Source of the DNA: Candidatus Desulfofervidus auxilii
GTDB lineage: Bacteria > Desulfobacterota > Desulfofervidia > Desulfofervidales > Desulfofervidaceae
DNA: 64,000 nt
Direction of reading: 5' to 3'
Assembly: GCF_001577525.1 (NCBI RefSeq)
Contig: NZ_CP013015.1
Coordinates: 1-64,000 of the forward strand
Below, piece after piece: positions 15,073-23,589 of this stretch. Below the pieces are notes generated by a model. The model saw only the letters and a list, made by a program, of their open reading frames with translations. It was not told the origin of the DNA and made no database searches. Position numbers and translations under genes: made by a program. Positions within the stretch are counted from its first letter, which is position 1; every line of letters begins with the position of its first letter.

Positions 15073-15762
15073 ATGAGATATTATCCTGTTTGTTTAGACC
15101 TCAAGAGGAAAAATTGCTTGGTGGTAGGGGGAGGCAAGGTAGCCCTGCGTAAAATTAAAAGGCTCCTTGATGGTGGGGCAAACATAAAATTAGTGGCTAA
15201 AGAAGTGATACCTGAATTAAAAAGCATTATTAGCGATAAAAAAATAACTTATCTTGGTGCTGAATATAAAACCGATTATTTAAAAGACGTTTTCCTAGTC
15301 ATTGGAGCCACCAATGATGAAATCCTCAATGCCCGTTTAAGTAAAGAGGCTAACGCAGCTAATATCTTGTGTAATATTGTGGATCAGCCTGAAAAATGCA
15401 ATTTTATTGTGCCTTCAGTAGTAACTAGAGGGGATTTAACTATTGCCATTTCTACGGCAGGAAAAAGCCCAGCTATGGCCAAAAAATTGCGGGAGGAATT
15501 GGAAAAACAATTCGGAGAGGATTATGCCCTTTTTCTAAAGTTATTAGGGAAGCTGCGAAGTTACCTTAAAAAAGTTGTCCCTCATCAAAAGGAAAGGGAG
15601 GCCATTTTAAACAAATTGGTAAACTCCAATCTTTTAGTCTATATTAAAGAGAAAAACATGGAGGCCGTAAAAAAGGAGATTAAAAAACTTGTGCCCAAAA
15701 TCTCTGATTTAGATAAATTATTAAACTTCAAACTAAAGGAGAAATCTCAAAATAATGTCTGA
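15073..15762 (+). CDS. Bifunctional precorrin-2 dehydrogenase/sirohydrochlorin ferrochelatase (Met8/CysG-N like)
   Basis: 229 aa. The N-terminal NAD-binding fold is clear: MRYYPVCLDLKRKNCLVVGGGKVALRK, then IGATNDEILNARLS and CNIVDQPEKCNFIVPSVV, all standard for the sirohaem-synthase N-domain. STAGKSPAMAKKLREELE follows. It oxidises precorrin-2 to sirohydrochlorin and may insert iron, giving sirohaem for sulfite or nitrite reductases, or feeding alternative haem synthesis. It follows a GGGAGA ribosome site, overlaps the next gene by 8 nt, and belongs to a run with ccsA and hemA. Confidence 0.88.
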   Translation: MRYYPVCLDLKRKNCLVVGGGKVALRKIKRLLDGGANIKLVAKEVIPELKSIISDKKITYLGAEYKTDYLKDVFLVIGATNDEILNARLSKEANAANILCNIVDQPEKCNFIVPSVVTRGDLTIAISTAGKSPAMAKKLREELEKQFGEDYALFLKLLGKLRSYLKKVVPHQKEREAILNKLVNSNLLVYIKEKNMEAVKKEIKKLVPKISDLDKLLNFKLKEKSQNNV

Positions 15763-16960
15763 AAGATTTATCCCCTTTTCTTTGCCTTCTATAGAGCAAC
15801 AAGAAATAGAGGGAGTGATAGAGACCTTAAAGTCAGGTTGGCTCACCACAGGGCCTAAGGTAAAGGAATTTGAAAAAAAATTTGCTACTTTAGTGGGAGC
15901 AAAATATGCCGTAGCACTTAATTCTTGCACTGCTGCCTTACACTTAGCATTAGAGGTTATTGGCCTTAAAGGAGGGGAAGAAGTTATTACCTCTCCTATG
16001 ACTTTTGCCGCTACTGCAGAAGTAATAAGATACTTTAAGGCTAAACCTGTTTTTGTAGATATCCAACCAGATACCTTGAATATAGACCCCCAAAAGATTC
16101 TAGCCTATTTAGAAAATACCGATATTTCAAAAGTCAAAGCCATCATTCCGGTGCATTTTGCCGGTCATCCCTGTGATATGGATATCATTATGGAAATAGC
16201 TAAAAAATATAATTTGAAGGTTATTGAAGATGCAGCTCATGCCTTTCCTTCAAAGTATAAAGGGAAAAATATAGGCGTGATAGGAGACATTACCTGCTTT
16301 AGTTTTTATGCCAACAAAAACATCACTACTGGTGAAGGAGGCATGGCTACTACAGAAAATAAAAAATGGGCTGAACAAATGCAGTGCATGAGTCTACATG
16401 GCATAAGCAAGGATGCTTGGAAGAGATATACAGCTAAAGGTTCCTGGTATTATGAAATTATCGCCCCGGGTTATAAATATAATCTGACCGACATTGCTGC
16501 TGCCATAGGCCTGGCTCAGTTAGAAAAGGTGAATGTTTTTTGGCAAAGAAGAAAAGAGATTGTTTCTATGTATAATCAGACATTTAAAGAAATGCCTGAA
16601 ATAGAGACACCATTTTTAAAGAATAATATAGAACATAGCTGGCTTTTATATGTTATTAAATTAAAATTGGAAAGACTTTCTATTGATAGAAATCAATTTA
16701 TAGAATTGTTGAGGGAAAAAGGTATTAGTTGCTCTGTTCACTTTATACCATTACATATCCATCCCTATTATCGCCATTTATATAAATATAAACCAGAAGA
16801 TTATCCTATAGCCTATAGCACTTATCAAAGGATTGTCTCCCTACCCCTTTATCCCAAAATGAGTGAAGAAGATGTGAAATATGTTATCTCAGCAGTAAAA
16901 GAAGTTATAAAACAAAATAAAAAATATCTGGTTGTCAACCAATCACATTTTATAGTATAA
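15755..16960 (+). CDS. DegT/DnrJ/EryC1/StrS family aminotransferase
   Basis: 401 aa PLP-dependent sugar aminotransferase. Motifs: LKSGWLTTGPKVKEFEKKFA, ALNSCTAALHLALE, VIEDAAHAFPSKYKGKNIG, and the Schiff-base lysine in SFYANKNITTGEGGM. Relatives (ArnB, PseC, WecE) transfer an amino group to nucleotide keto-sugars for LPS, flagellin or antigen sugars. Its substrate is unknown and no nucleotide-sugar dehydratase is nearby. It is wedged between sirohaem and haem genes, which makes its biological role unclear. Length is normal for the family. Confidence 0.85.
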   Translation: MSERFIPFSLPSIEQQEIEGVIETLKSGWLTTGPKVKEFEKKFATLVGAKYAVALNSCTAALHLALEVIGLKGGEEVITSPMTFAATAEVIRYFKAKPVFVDIQPDTLNIDPQKILAYLENTDISKVKAIIPVHFAGHPCDMDIIMEIAKKYNLKVIEDAAHAFPSKYKGKNIGVIGDITCFSFYANKNITTGEGGMATTENKKWAEQMQCMSLHGISKDAWKRYTAKGSWYYEIIAPGYKYNLTDIAAAIGLAQLEKVNVFWQRRKEIVSMYNQTFKEMPEIETPFLKNNIEHSWLLYVIKLKLERLSIDRNQFIELLREKGISCSVHFIPLHIHPYYRHLYKYKPEDYPIAYSTYQRIVSLPLYPKMSEEDVKYVISAVKEVIKQNKKYLVVNQSHFIV

Positions 16961-16966
16961 AAAACT

Positions 16967-17782
16967 ATGGACATTTTTTTCTACCAGTTAGCCTTAATAG
17001 GATATATCATCAGCATGGGCGGTTTTTTCGTTTCTCTTTTTTCACCAAAACCCAAAATTCAACAGTTATCTACATTTTTATTCACAGGTGGTTTTTTGGC
17101 CCATACAGTGGGTTTTATCTGCAACTGGGTTCAATTAGGTCATTTCCCAGTTATAGCCATGAAAGGTTCCATCTCTTTTATGGCCTGGCTACTAGCCCTT
17201 GTTTATCTTATTCTTTTTTTTCGTTTTGGCCTAGGTGTGTTGGGTGCCTTTTTTAATCCCTTAATCTTAGTGTTGATGTTTCTTTCTAGGATAATCCCAG
17301 GTGTTACTTCCCCTCCTCGCCCTATATTCCGCAGTTTGTGGCTTAATCTGCACATTGTTTTTAGCCTTTTAGGAGACGCACTATTAGCAGTAGCCTTTTG
17401 TGCTGGTGTGATATATCTTTTACAGGAAAAACAAATCAAACAAAAAAAAATAACCGAAATTTCTGGACGTTTACCTTCTTTGTCTTTTTTAGATACGCTT
17501 AATTATCACGCTCTGATTGTGGGATTCATCATGCTTACCATAGGATTAGTCATAGGTGCTGTCTATGCTCAATGGGTTAGGGGAAGTTTCTGGAATTGGG
17601 ATGCTAAGGAAATTTGGTCTGTTCTTACTTGGTTAGTTTATGCTATACTATTACATGAGAGGTTAGCCATAGGTTGGCGAGGTCGTCGTGCTGCATGGCT
17701 TTCTATTATTGGTTTTGGATTTTTAATTTTTACCTTTTTGGGGGTTAATTACTTTTTAAAAACTTATCATAGTTTTAGATAA
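16967..17782 (+). CDS. Cytochrome c biogenesis protein, CcsA/HemX-like
   Basis: 271 aa with about eight transmembrane helices and the haem-handling WWD-type signature SFWNWDAKEIWSVLTWLVYAILLH near residue 205. It delivers haem across the membrane for c-type cytochrome assembly in system II, with CcsB/ResB as partner (not seen here). The gene lies directly before hemA (2-nt gap). That arrangement is shared with HemX, a protein said to influence HemA levels, so either role is possible. Confidence 0.82.
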   Translation: MDIFFYQLALIGYIISMGGFFVSLFSPKPKIQQLSTFLFTGGFLAHTVGFICNWVQLGHFPVIAMKGSISFMAWLLALVYLILFFRFGLGVLGAFFNPLILVLMFLSRIIPGVTSPPRPIFRSLWLNLHIVFSLLGDALLAVAFCAGVIYLLQEKQIKQKKITEISGRLPSLSFLDTLNYHALIVGFIMLTIGLVIGAVYAQWVRGSFWNWDAKEIWSVLTWLVYAILLHERLAIGWRGRRAAWLSIIGFGFLIFTFLGVNYFLKTYHSFR

Positions 17783-17784
17783 AA

Positions 17785-19104
17785 ATGGATAATTGGATTG
17801 TTTTAGTCGGGGTAAATCATAAGACAGCTCCAGTAGAAGTGAGAGAAAAATTGGGTACCAGTGGTAACTCAGAGGAAATTCTATCTCAACTGGCACAGCT
17901 TTCTCCTTTAAGAGAAGTTTTATTCCTCTCCACCTGTAACCGTGTAGAAATTCTTTTTACTACCAAACAATCCGCTGAAACAGGTGTAAAGGCGGTAAAG
18001 CAATTTCTAGCCGATTTTAATCAGATTCCCATAAGCCAATTTGAGAACGCCCTTTATGTGTATCAACAGACAGAAGCAGTGGCACATGTTTTTCGAGTAT
18101 CTTCCTCTCTAGATTCTATGGTGATAGGTGAACCTCAGATTCTAGGTCAAATAAAAGATGCCTATCGTCTGGCTTTAAAACACCGTTTAGCTGGGCCCAT
18201 TTTAAACCGTCTTTTACATAAGGCCTTTTCGGTAGCTAAAAGAATTCGGACAGAGACAAAACTAGCACATCATGCAGTCTCTATTAGCTATGCTGCAGTA
18301 GAGATGGCTAAAAGAATATTTAGTCATCTAGAGGGCAAAAAGATTATGCTTATTGGGGCAGGAGAGATGGCAGAATTGGCAGCACAGCATCTTTTGAATA
18401 ATGGAGTAAAAAGTATTGTGGTGGCAAATAGAACCTTAGAAAGGGCAATTGAATTGGCAGAAAGATTTCAGGGTAAAGCTATCTCTATGGAGGAAATAAA
18501 AGAAGGTTTAAAAGAGGTAGACATTATTATTAGCTCTACCGGTGCCCCCAATTTTATCCTATTAGAAAAAGATGTAAGGCAAAGTATGCGTGCTCGTCGG
18601 CACCGCCCTATATTTTTCATTGACATCGCCGTTCCTAGAGATATAGATCCCCAAATAAACCAAATAGATAATGCTTATGTATATGACATAGATGACTTAC
18701 AAGGCGTAGTAGAGGCAAACAAAATCAAGCGCCAGAAAGAAGCACAAAAAGCAGAACGGATTATAGAAGAAGAAACCATCAAGTTTAAGCTATGGCTGGA
18801 AACCTTATCTGTAGTACCGACTATCATTGCTTTAAAACATAAACTAGAGGAAATAAAACATGCAGAATTGAATAAGACCTTCAATCAGCTAAAACACCTT
18901 TCTGAAAAAGACAAAGAAGCCATTGCAGTAATGACAGAGGCCATGATAAAAAAGATACTTCATGACCCCATCCAATTTTTAAAGCAAAAAGAAAACAGGG
19001 AAAGGATTGACCTGTATTTAGATATCACCCGCCGTTTATTCAATTTAGATAACCATGAAGAGCAAGAAAGAGGATATCATAAAAAAACAGAGTTTAAAGA
19101 ATAG
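17785..19104 (+). CDS. hemA: Glutamyl-tRNA reductase
   Basis: 439 aa. It reduces glutamyl-tRNA(Glu) to glutamate-1-semialdehyde, the first step of C5 tetrapyrrole synthesis. Key features: GVNHKTAPVEVREKL, the catalytic Cys in LSTCNRVEI (about residue 50), SSLDSMVIGEPQILGQIKDAY, the NADPH fold MLIGAGEMAELAAQHL and a C-terminal dimerisation domain. HemL, the next enzyme, is encoded at 42213. The 3' end overlaps the opposed downstream gene by 11 bp. Confidence 0.95.
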   Translation: MDNWIVLVGVNHKTAPVEVREKLGTSGNSEEILSQLAQLSPLREVLFLSTCNRVEILFTTKQSAETGVKAVKQFLADFNQIPISQFENALYVYQQTEAVAHVFRVSSSLDSMVIGEPQILGQIKDAYRLALKHRLAGPILNRLLHKAFSVAKRIRTETKLAHHAVSISYAAVEMAKRIFSHLEGKKIMLIGAGEMAELAAQHLLNNGVKSIVVANRTLERAIELAERFQGKAISMEEIKEGLKEVDIIISSTGAPNFILLEKDVRQSMRARRHRPIFFIDIAVPRDIDPQINQIDNAYVYDIDDLQGVVEANKIKRQKEAQKAERIIEEETIKFKLWLETLSVVPTIIALKHKLEEIKHAELNKTFNQLKHLSEKDKEAIAVMTEAMIKKILHDPIQFLKQKENRERIDLYLDITRRLFNLDNHEEQERGYHKKTEFKE

Positions 19105-19648
19105 AGAGCACTAAGGCTGAACATAAAGGAATGGAAATAGCATCATCAATAGGAGAAAAAAGCTCAGCGAGAGTAGCGGTAATGGCACCCAAAAGAGCAA
19201 TTATAAAAGGAAAAAAGCAAACACCAATGATTAAGCAAGTGAAGAAGTTAGCTAAGGAGCCGCCTAAGGTCTTTTGTTTAAAGATAGGGGTAAGGGGTAA
19301 ATAATGACCCACAATGGCTGCTATGGGGTCTCCCAGGGTCAAATAAAGGATAGCACAGGTAGCAATATTCTTGGGGAAGAAAAAAATGGTAATACTTATA
19401 GCTAAAAAGTAGTATGTGCTGCCGGTAATAGCATGTTTTTCTTTCTCTTTGACTAATATCCCAAAATGGTTTAAAAACCAGTGATTGAAAGGATGATAGA
19501 TGAGACGTAAGACATCTAAGACAAAAACACATAAAAAAATTATAAACATGATAAAGGCTGCTTTTTTTGAACTTAATGAGGAAAAATAGTAAATAATAGG
19601 GATGGCATTACCTAATAAATGCCAGAATTTGCGTAACCAGAGATGCAT
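19094..19648 (-). CDS. Dolichol kinase/CDP-diglyceride synthetase-like membrane protein
   Basis: 184 aa with about five to six transmembrane segments. The N-terminus HLWLRKFWHLLGNAIPIIYYF and the block ILYLTLGDPIAAIVGHYLP match the SEC59/phytol-kinase/CdsA-like family, where the Asp is near the nucleotide site. Such proteins phosphorylate polyprenols or phytol with CTP, or make CDP-diacylglycerol. The small size favours the lipid-kinase branch. The ATG is fixed by a leaderless-type promoter at 19655-19683. Confidence 0.7.
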   Translation of the reverse strand: MHLWLRKFWHLLGNAIPIIYYFSSLSSKKAAFIMFIIFLCVFVLDVLRLIYHPFNHWFLNHFGILVKEKEKHAITGSTYYFLAISITIFFFPKNIATCAILYLTLGDPIAAIVGHYLPLTPIFKQKTLGGSLANFFTCLIIGVCFFPFIIALLGAITATLAELFSPIDDAISIPLCSALVLSIL

Positions 19649-19654
19649 AGGTTT

Positions 19655-19683
19655 AATTTAACTATAATAAACAAAAAAGTCAA
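19655..19683 (-). promoter_or_regulatory. Sigma-70-type promoter, apparently leaderless
   Basis: On the minus strand TTGACT (19683-19678), a 17-bp spacer and TAAATT (19660-19655) end 6 nt before the ATG at 19648. Confidence 0.6.
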
Positions 19684-19695
19684 AAGAGAGTGGCT

Positions 19696-20787
19696 ATGAA
19701 AAAGATGTTAAACACGGTGATTTTGTTGGGTTTTGTTTTCCTTGGTAGTTGTGGTCATAAAGGTAGCCTTTTAAAGACTAGGGTTTCTAGTCCTACACAT
19801 CATGTAGAGGTAGGCACAGTGTTTTTAGAAAAAGGTAAAATCTCAGAGGCCCAAAGACAATTTCTCCTAGCCCTAGAAGAAGACCCGGGTTTAGTAAAAG
19901 CATATGTGGGTTTAGCCTTGGTAAAGGCTTATCAAAAAGACCAAAATGCTGCATGGGTAAAAATAGAAGAAGCGAAAAAAATGGTTAAAACAGACGATGA
20001 CAAAATAGATGTTTATAAAGGAGAAATCCATCTGGTTTATTTATTATTTACTCCTAAAATGTTACCTAAGGCGGAAAAGGCCTTTAAACAAATAATGAAC
20101 CTAAGACCAGGGGATGCCTCAGCGTGTTTTTATATGGCCCTGCTTTATGAAAGGGCATTTCTTTTTGATAAATCCCTTTCTTTATTGGATAGGGTGTTAA
20201 AGACAGAAAATCCTTTTGTATTAAAGGCTTACAACGAGATAGACAAAATCGCTAAAATCAAAAAGGCCCAACCCTTAACTGAGGTAGGGAAAGAAATTGG
20301 TTTAAAGGATGTTATCACCAAGGCAGATATGGCTGCCCTGCTGGTGCACGAACTGCATTTACCCCAATTGATAGAAGTAATTCCTGATAGTTTACCCACA
20401 GCTAAAGACGTTTTGGGCGAGCGTTTTGCTAAAGAAATTTTAGCTATTATTCCTCTTGAAATTAGAGAACTTTCTGCCACTATAGATGGCTATTTTGAAC
20501 CCCAGCAAAAACTCACTAAGGCCTCGTTTTGTGAAATACTCCAAGATATTTTAGTAAGGGTTACTGGGAATAGACAATTACGCCATCGTTTCCAAAGAGT
20601 TCGTTCTCCTTATAAAGATTTGGACCCTAAAGTGTCTTATTATAATGCTTGCATTCTTGGACTAGTAAAGGGGTTTGTCCTTCCCCAGGACAGGTCAAAC
20701 AGAATCTTTGGTCCATTAAATCCCGTAAGTGGGGCAGATGCCTTGCTTGCCCTAAAACGCTTGCGGCAAGAAGCAAGAATTTTTTAA
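19696..20787 (+). CDS. TPR-repeat lipoprotein with S-layer-homology-like tail
   Basis: 363 aa. Signal peptide with lipobox FLGSC (Cys19) predicts lipidation and export. Residues ~35-190 are tetratricopeptide-like helices (GTVFLEKGKISEAQRQFLLALEEDPGLVKAYVGLALV; ACFYMALLYERAFLFDKSLSLLDRVL). The C-terminal part (TKADMAALLVHEL, PYKDLDP---YNACILGLVKGF, NPVSGADALLALKRL) resembles degenerate SLH motifs that bind cell wall. Probably an envelope scaffold. The ATG at 19696 follows AAAGAGAG. GTG at 19690 is an alternative. Confidence 0.75.
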   Translation: MKKMLNTVILLGFVFLGSCGHKGSLLKTRVSSPTHHVEVGTVFLEKGKISEAQRQFLLALEEDPGLVKAYVGLALVKAYQKDQNAAWVKIEEAKKMVKTDDDKIDVYKGEIHLVYLLFTPKMLPKAEKAFKQIMNLRPGDASACFYMALLYERAFLFDKSLSLLDRVLKTENPFVLKAYNEIDKIAKIKKAQPLTEVGKEIGLKDVITKADMAALLVHELHLPQLIEVIPDSLPTAKDVLGERFAKEILAIIPLEIRELSATIDGYFEPQQKLTKASFCEILQDILVRVTGNRQLRHRFQRVRSPYKDLDPKVSYYNACILGLVKGFVLPQDRSNRIFGPLNPVSGADALLALKRLRQEARIF

Positions 20788-20788
20788 C

Positions 20789-20817
20789 TTGACTTATCCC
20801 CCTTTTTTCTCTATTAT
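20789..20817 (+). promoter_or_regulatory. Promoter of the TetR-menaquinone operon
   Basis: TTGACT (20789-20794), a 17-bp spacer and TATTAT (20812-20817). The start site would fall near 20824, giving a 5'-leader of only about 6 nt. Confidence 0.65.
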
Positions 20818-20831
20818 GACCATCTGGTCAT
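20816..20831. promoter_or_regulatory. Palindromic operator over the -10 box and start codon
   Basis: ATGACCA-TC-TGGTCAT is a perfect 7-bp dyad spanning the end of the -10 box, the transcription start and the first base pair of the regulator's ATG. The position fits autorepression by the TetR-family protein encoded immediately downstream. Confidence 0.65.
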
Positions 20832-21477
20832 GTTAGAACATAAACCCCAAAAAACTTTTTTGAGTTTACCTGAAGAAAAGAGGCAAAAGATAGTAGAGAT
20901 CGCTACCAAGGAATTTGCCATTAAAGGTTATGCTAAGGCTAGTTTAAATCGCATGGTAGAAAAATTGGGCATTGCAAAGGGTTCAATTTATCAGTATTTC
21001 CACAATAAAGAACACCTTTTTCTTTACGTTTTTTCTCATGGTGTCCGACTAGCCAAAGATATTTTAAAACCTATTAAAAGCCAAAAGGGAAATATTTTTG
21101 AAAAATTAAGTGCATCTTTAAAAATGGGTATCTTGTTTATTCAGCAGCATCCCCATATTTATCAGATTTATTTAAAAATTTTGTTTGAAGATAAAGTTCC
21201 GGGACGAAAGCACTTACTTAAGGCCATTAGATTTTATTCCCGAGATTATTTATTACCCCTTTTAAAGGAGGCACAGACAAAAGGAGAAATCCGCCAAGAT
21301 TTGGATTTAGAAATGACGGCTTTTATGCTGGATGCTATGATGGAACGTTTTTTACAGGCATATTCATTGTCTTATTTGGATACTATTGATATTTATGAGG
21401 CAAAAACAGAGAGTTTAGAAAAGAAGATTTCTATCTGGATAGATATTTTAAAAAGGGGATTGAGTAATGGAAAGTGA
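20830..21477 (+). CDS. TetR/AcrR-family transcriptional regulator
   Basis: 215 aa. The N-terminal TetR HTH is clear at about 18-65 (RQKIVEIATKEFAIKGYAKASLNRMVEKLGIAKGSIYQYFHNKEHLF). The ligand domain is helical and its inducer is unknown. The gene overlaps mqnE by 11 nt and so heads the menaquinone operon. It probably represses the operon through the dyad at 20816-20831. A quinone or fatty-acid-related effector would be sensible, but that is inference. Confidence 0.88.
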   Translation: MLEHKPQKTFLSLPEEKRQKIVEIATKEFAIKGYAKASLNRMVEKLGIAKGSIYQYFHNKEHLFLYVFSHGVRLAKDILKPIKSQKGNIFEKLSASLKMGILFIQQHPHIYQIYLKILFEDKVPGRKHLLKAIRFYSRDYLLPLLKEAQTKGEIRQDLDLEMTAFMLDAMMERFLQAYSLSYLDTIDIYEAKTESLEKKISIWIDILKRGLSNGK

Positions 21478-22537
21478 GATTGAGGAAATTGCTAAAAAAA
21501 TAGAAAAAGGAGAGCGGTTAAGTTTAGAAGAAGGATTGAGGTTATATGATGCACCTTTATTGACTATAGGAGAGCTGGCCAAGAAAGTAAAAGAGCGGTT
21601 ACATGGTAAAAAGGTGTATTATGTCTATAATCAACATATAAATTACAGTAATATCTGTAAAAATTTATGTAAATTTTGTGCCTTTGGTAAACCCAAAGGA
21701 GACCCCCAGGGATTTACTTTAACCTTAGAAGAAATTGAGCAAAAGATAAAGGCTAGGCTTGATGAGCCTATAAAAGAAATTCATATTGTGGGTAGTGTTC
21801 AGCCTGACTTGCCATTTGATTATTATGTAGAGTTAATTAAGTTAGTGCATTCTTTACGGCCAGAGGCGATAATCAAGGCTTATACTATTACTGAGATTGC
21901 TCATTTTACAGAAATTTCAGGAAAAAATACAGAGCAAGTGTTGCGTATTTTAAAAGAAGCCGGAGTGCAAGTCTTACCAGGTGGAGGGGCTGAAATCTTT
22001 GCCCAAAGGGTGCGTCAAAAGATATGTCCCAGGAAAATCTCAGGAGAAAAATGGTTAAATATTGCCCAAATTGCTCATCGTTCAGGCATTCCTACCAATT
22101 GCACCATGCTTTTTGGACACATTGAGACAAAAAAAGAACGGCTTGAACATTTAATAGCTTTAAGAGAACTACAGGATGAAACAAAGGGATTTATTTGTTT
22201 TATCCCCCTTTGTTTTCATCCTCAAAATACAAAACTTTCACATTTACCTGGCCCAAGCGGTGTAGATATATTAAAAACTATGGCTATTTCTAGAATTATG
22301 TTAGACAACATTCCTCATATCAAGGCCTATTGGGTTATGCTTACTCCCAAACTGGCCCAGGTGGCCCTAAACTTTGGGGCAGATGACTTGGATGGCACTA
22401 TTATAGAAGAAAAGATTACCCATATGGCCGAAGCACAGTCTCCACAAGCATTAACTAGGGCTGAATTAGAATCCCTGATTAGGGAAACAGGTTATAAACC
22501 AATAGAGAGAGATACATTTTTTAGAGAAATTAATTAA
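21467..22537 (+). CDS. mqnE: Aminofutalosine synthase
   Basis: 356 aa radical SAM enzyme. CX3CX2C cluster motif is in NICKNLCKFCAFG, preceded by NQHINYSN, and GGGAEIFAQRVRQKICP is the MqnE/C-type glycine block. It joins 3-(1-carboxyvinyl)oxybenzoate (made by MqnA) with SAM to form 6-amino-6-deoxyfutalosine. Being first of two paralogous radical SAM genes followed by a deaminase and MqnA supports MqnE. MqnB and MqnD are not in this window. Confidence 0.88.
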   Translation: MESEIEEIAKKIEKGERLSLEEGLRLYDAPLLTIGELAKKVKERLHGKKVYYVYNQHINYSNICKNLCKFCAFGKPKGDPQGFTLTLEEIEQKIKARLDEPIKEIHIVGSVQPDLPFDYYVELIKLVHSLRPEAIIKAYTITEIAHFTEISGKNTEQVLRILKEAGVQVLPGGGAEIFAQRVRQKICPRKISGEKWLNIAQIAHRSGIPTNCTMLFGHIETKKERLEHLIALRELQDETKGFICFIPLCFHPQNTKLSHLPGPSGVDILKTMAISRIMLDNIPHIKAYWVMLTPKLAQVALNFGADDLDGTIIEEKITHMAEAQSPQALTRAELESLIRETGYKPIERDTFFREIN

Positions 22538-22539
22538 AA

Positions 22540-23589
22540 ATGGATAAAATTAAAGAAAAAATTCTTTCTCATAAACGCCTCAATAAAGAAGAAGCTATAT
22601 CTTTATTTAATTGGGAGTTAATTAGTTTAGGGAAACTTGCAGATAGAGTTAGATGGGGTTTACATCCCCAGCCAGTGGTTACTTATATTGTGGATAGGAA
22701 TATCAATTATTCCAATATTTGCATTTCTGGTTGTAAATTTTGTGCCTTTTGGCGGACAAAAGGACATCAAGAAGCATATATTTTAACTAAAGAACAATTG
22801 GGTAAAAAAATTGAAGAGTTGTTAACCTTAGGAGGGATACAGATTTTACTCCAAGGGGGATTACATCCTGATTTGGATATAGAGTTTTATGAAGAGATGC
22901 TTTCATGGATAAAAAGAAACTATTCCATTCATATCCATGGTCTATCCCCTCCTGAGATTGCCCATATTGCCCAAAAATCAGGTTTGTCTTTAAGAGAAAC
23001 CATAAACAGGTTAAAACAGGCAGGTTTAGATTCTATACCTGGTGGTGGGGCAGAAATTTTGGTAGATAGAGTGAGAAAGAGTTTATCTCCGCATAAATGC
23101 AATACTGCCACCTGGCTTAAGGTAATGGAGGTTGCCCATCAGTTAGGCCTAAAAACCACAGCTACTATGATGTTTGGACACATAGAAACTTATGAAGAAC
23201 GCATTGAACACATGTTAAAAATCAGGGCCTTGCAGGACAAAACAGGGGGATTTACGGCCTTTATTCCTTGGACATTTCAACCTAAAAATACGGCCTTAGG
23301 TCATTTAAGGCCTATAGGTGCGGTAGAATACTTAAAAACATTGGCTATTTCTCGGATTGTTTTAGATAATGTAGCTAATATTCAAGCATCTTGGGTGACC
23401 CAAGGGGAAAAAATTGGACAAATTTCTTTATTTTTTGGGGCTAACGATATGGGAAGCCTTATGCTGGAGGAAAATGTGGTAGCTGCTACTGGGGTACATT
23501 TTAGAATAAAGGAAGAAAAAATGCGGTATTTGATTGAACAGGCAGGATTTAGACCGCAAAGGAGAAATATGCAGTATGAATGGATATAA
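22540..23589 (+). CDS. mqnC: Cyclic dehypoxanthine futalosine synthase
   Basis: 349 aa radical SAM enzyme paralogous to MqnE. Motifs: RNINYSNICISGCKFCAFW with CX3CX2C, GGIQILLQGGLHPDLDIEFYE, SIPGGGAEILVDRVR. It cyclises dehypoxanthinyl futalosine in menaquinone synthesis. The LLQGGLHP motif and Trp-containing CAFWRTKG favour MqnC over MqnE. It starts 2 nt after mqnE and overlaps the next gene by 14 nt. Confidence 0.88.
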   Translation: MDKIKEKILSHKRLNKEEAISLFNWELISLGKLADRVRWGLHPQPVVTYIVDRNINYSNICISGCKFCAFWRTKGHQEAYILTKEQLGKKIEELLTLGGIQILLQGGLHPDLDIEFYEEMLSWIKRNYSIHIHGLSPPEIAHIAQKSGLSLRETINRLKQAGLDSIPGGGAEILVDRVRKSLSPHKCNTATWLKVMEVAHQLGLKTTATMMFGHIETYEERIEHMLKIRALQDKTGGFTAFIPWTFQPKNTALGHLRPIGAVEYLKTLAISRIVLDNVANIQASWVTQGEKIGQISLFFGANDMGSLMLEENVVAATGVHFRIKEEKMRYLIEQAGFRPQRRNMQYEWI

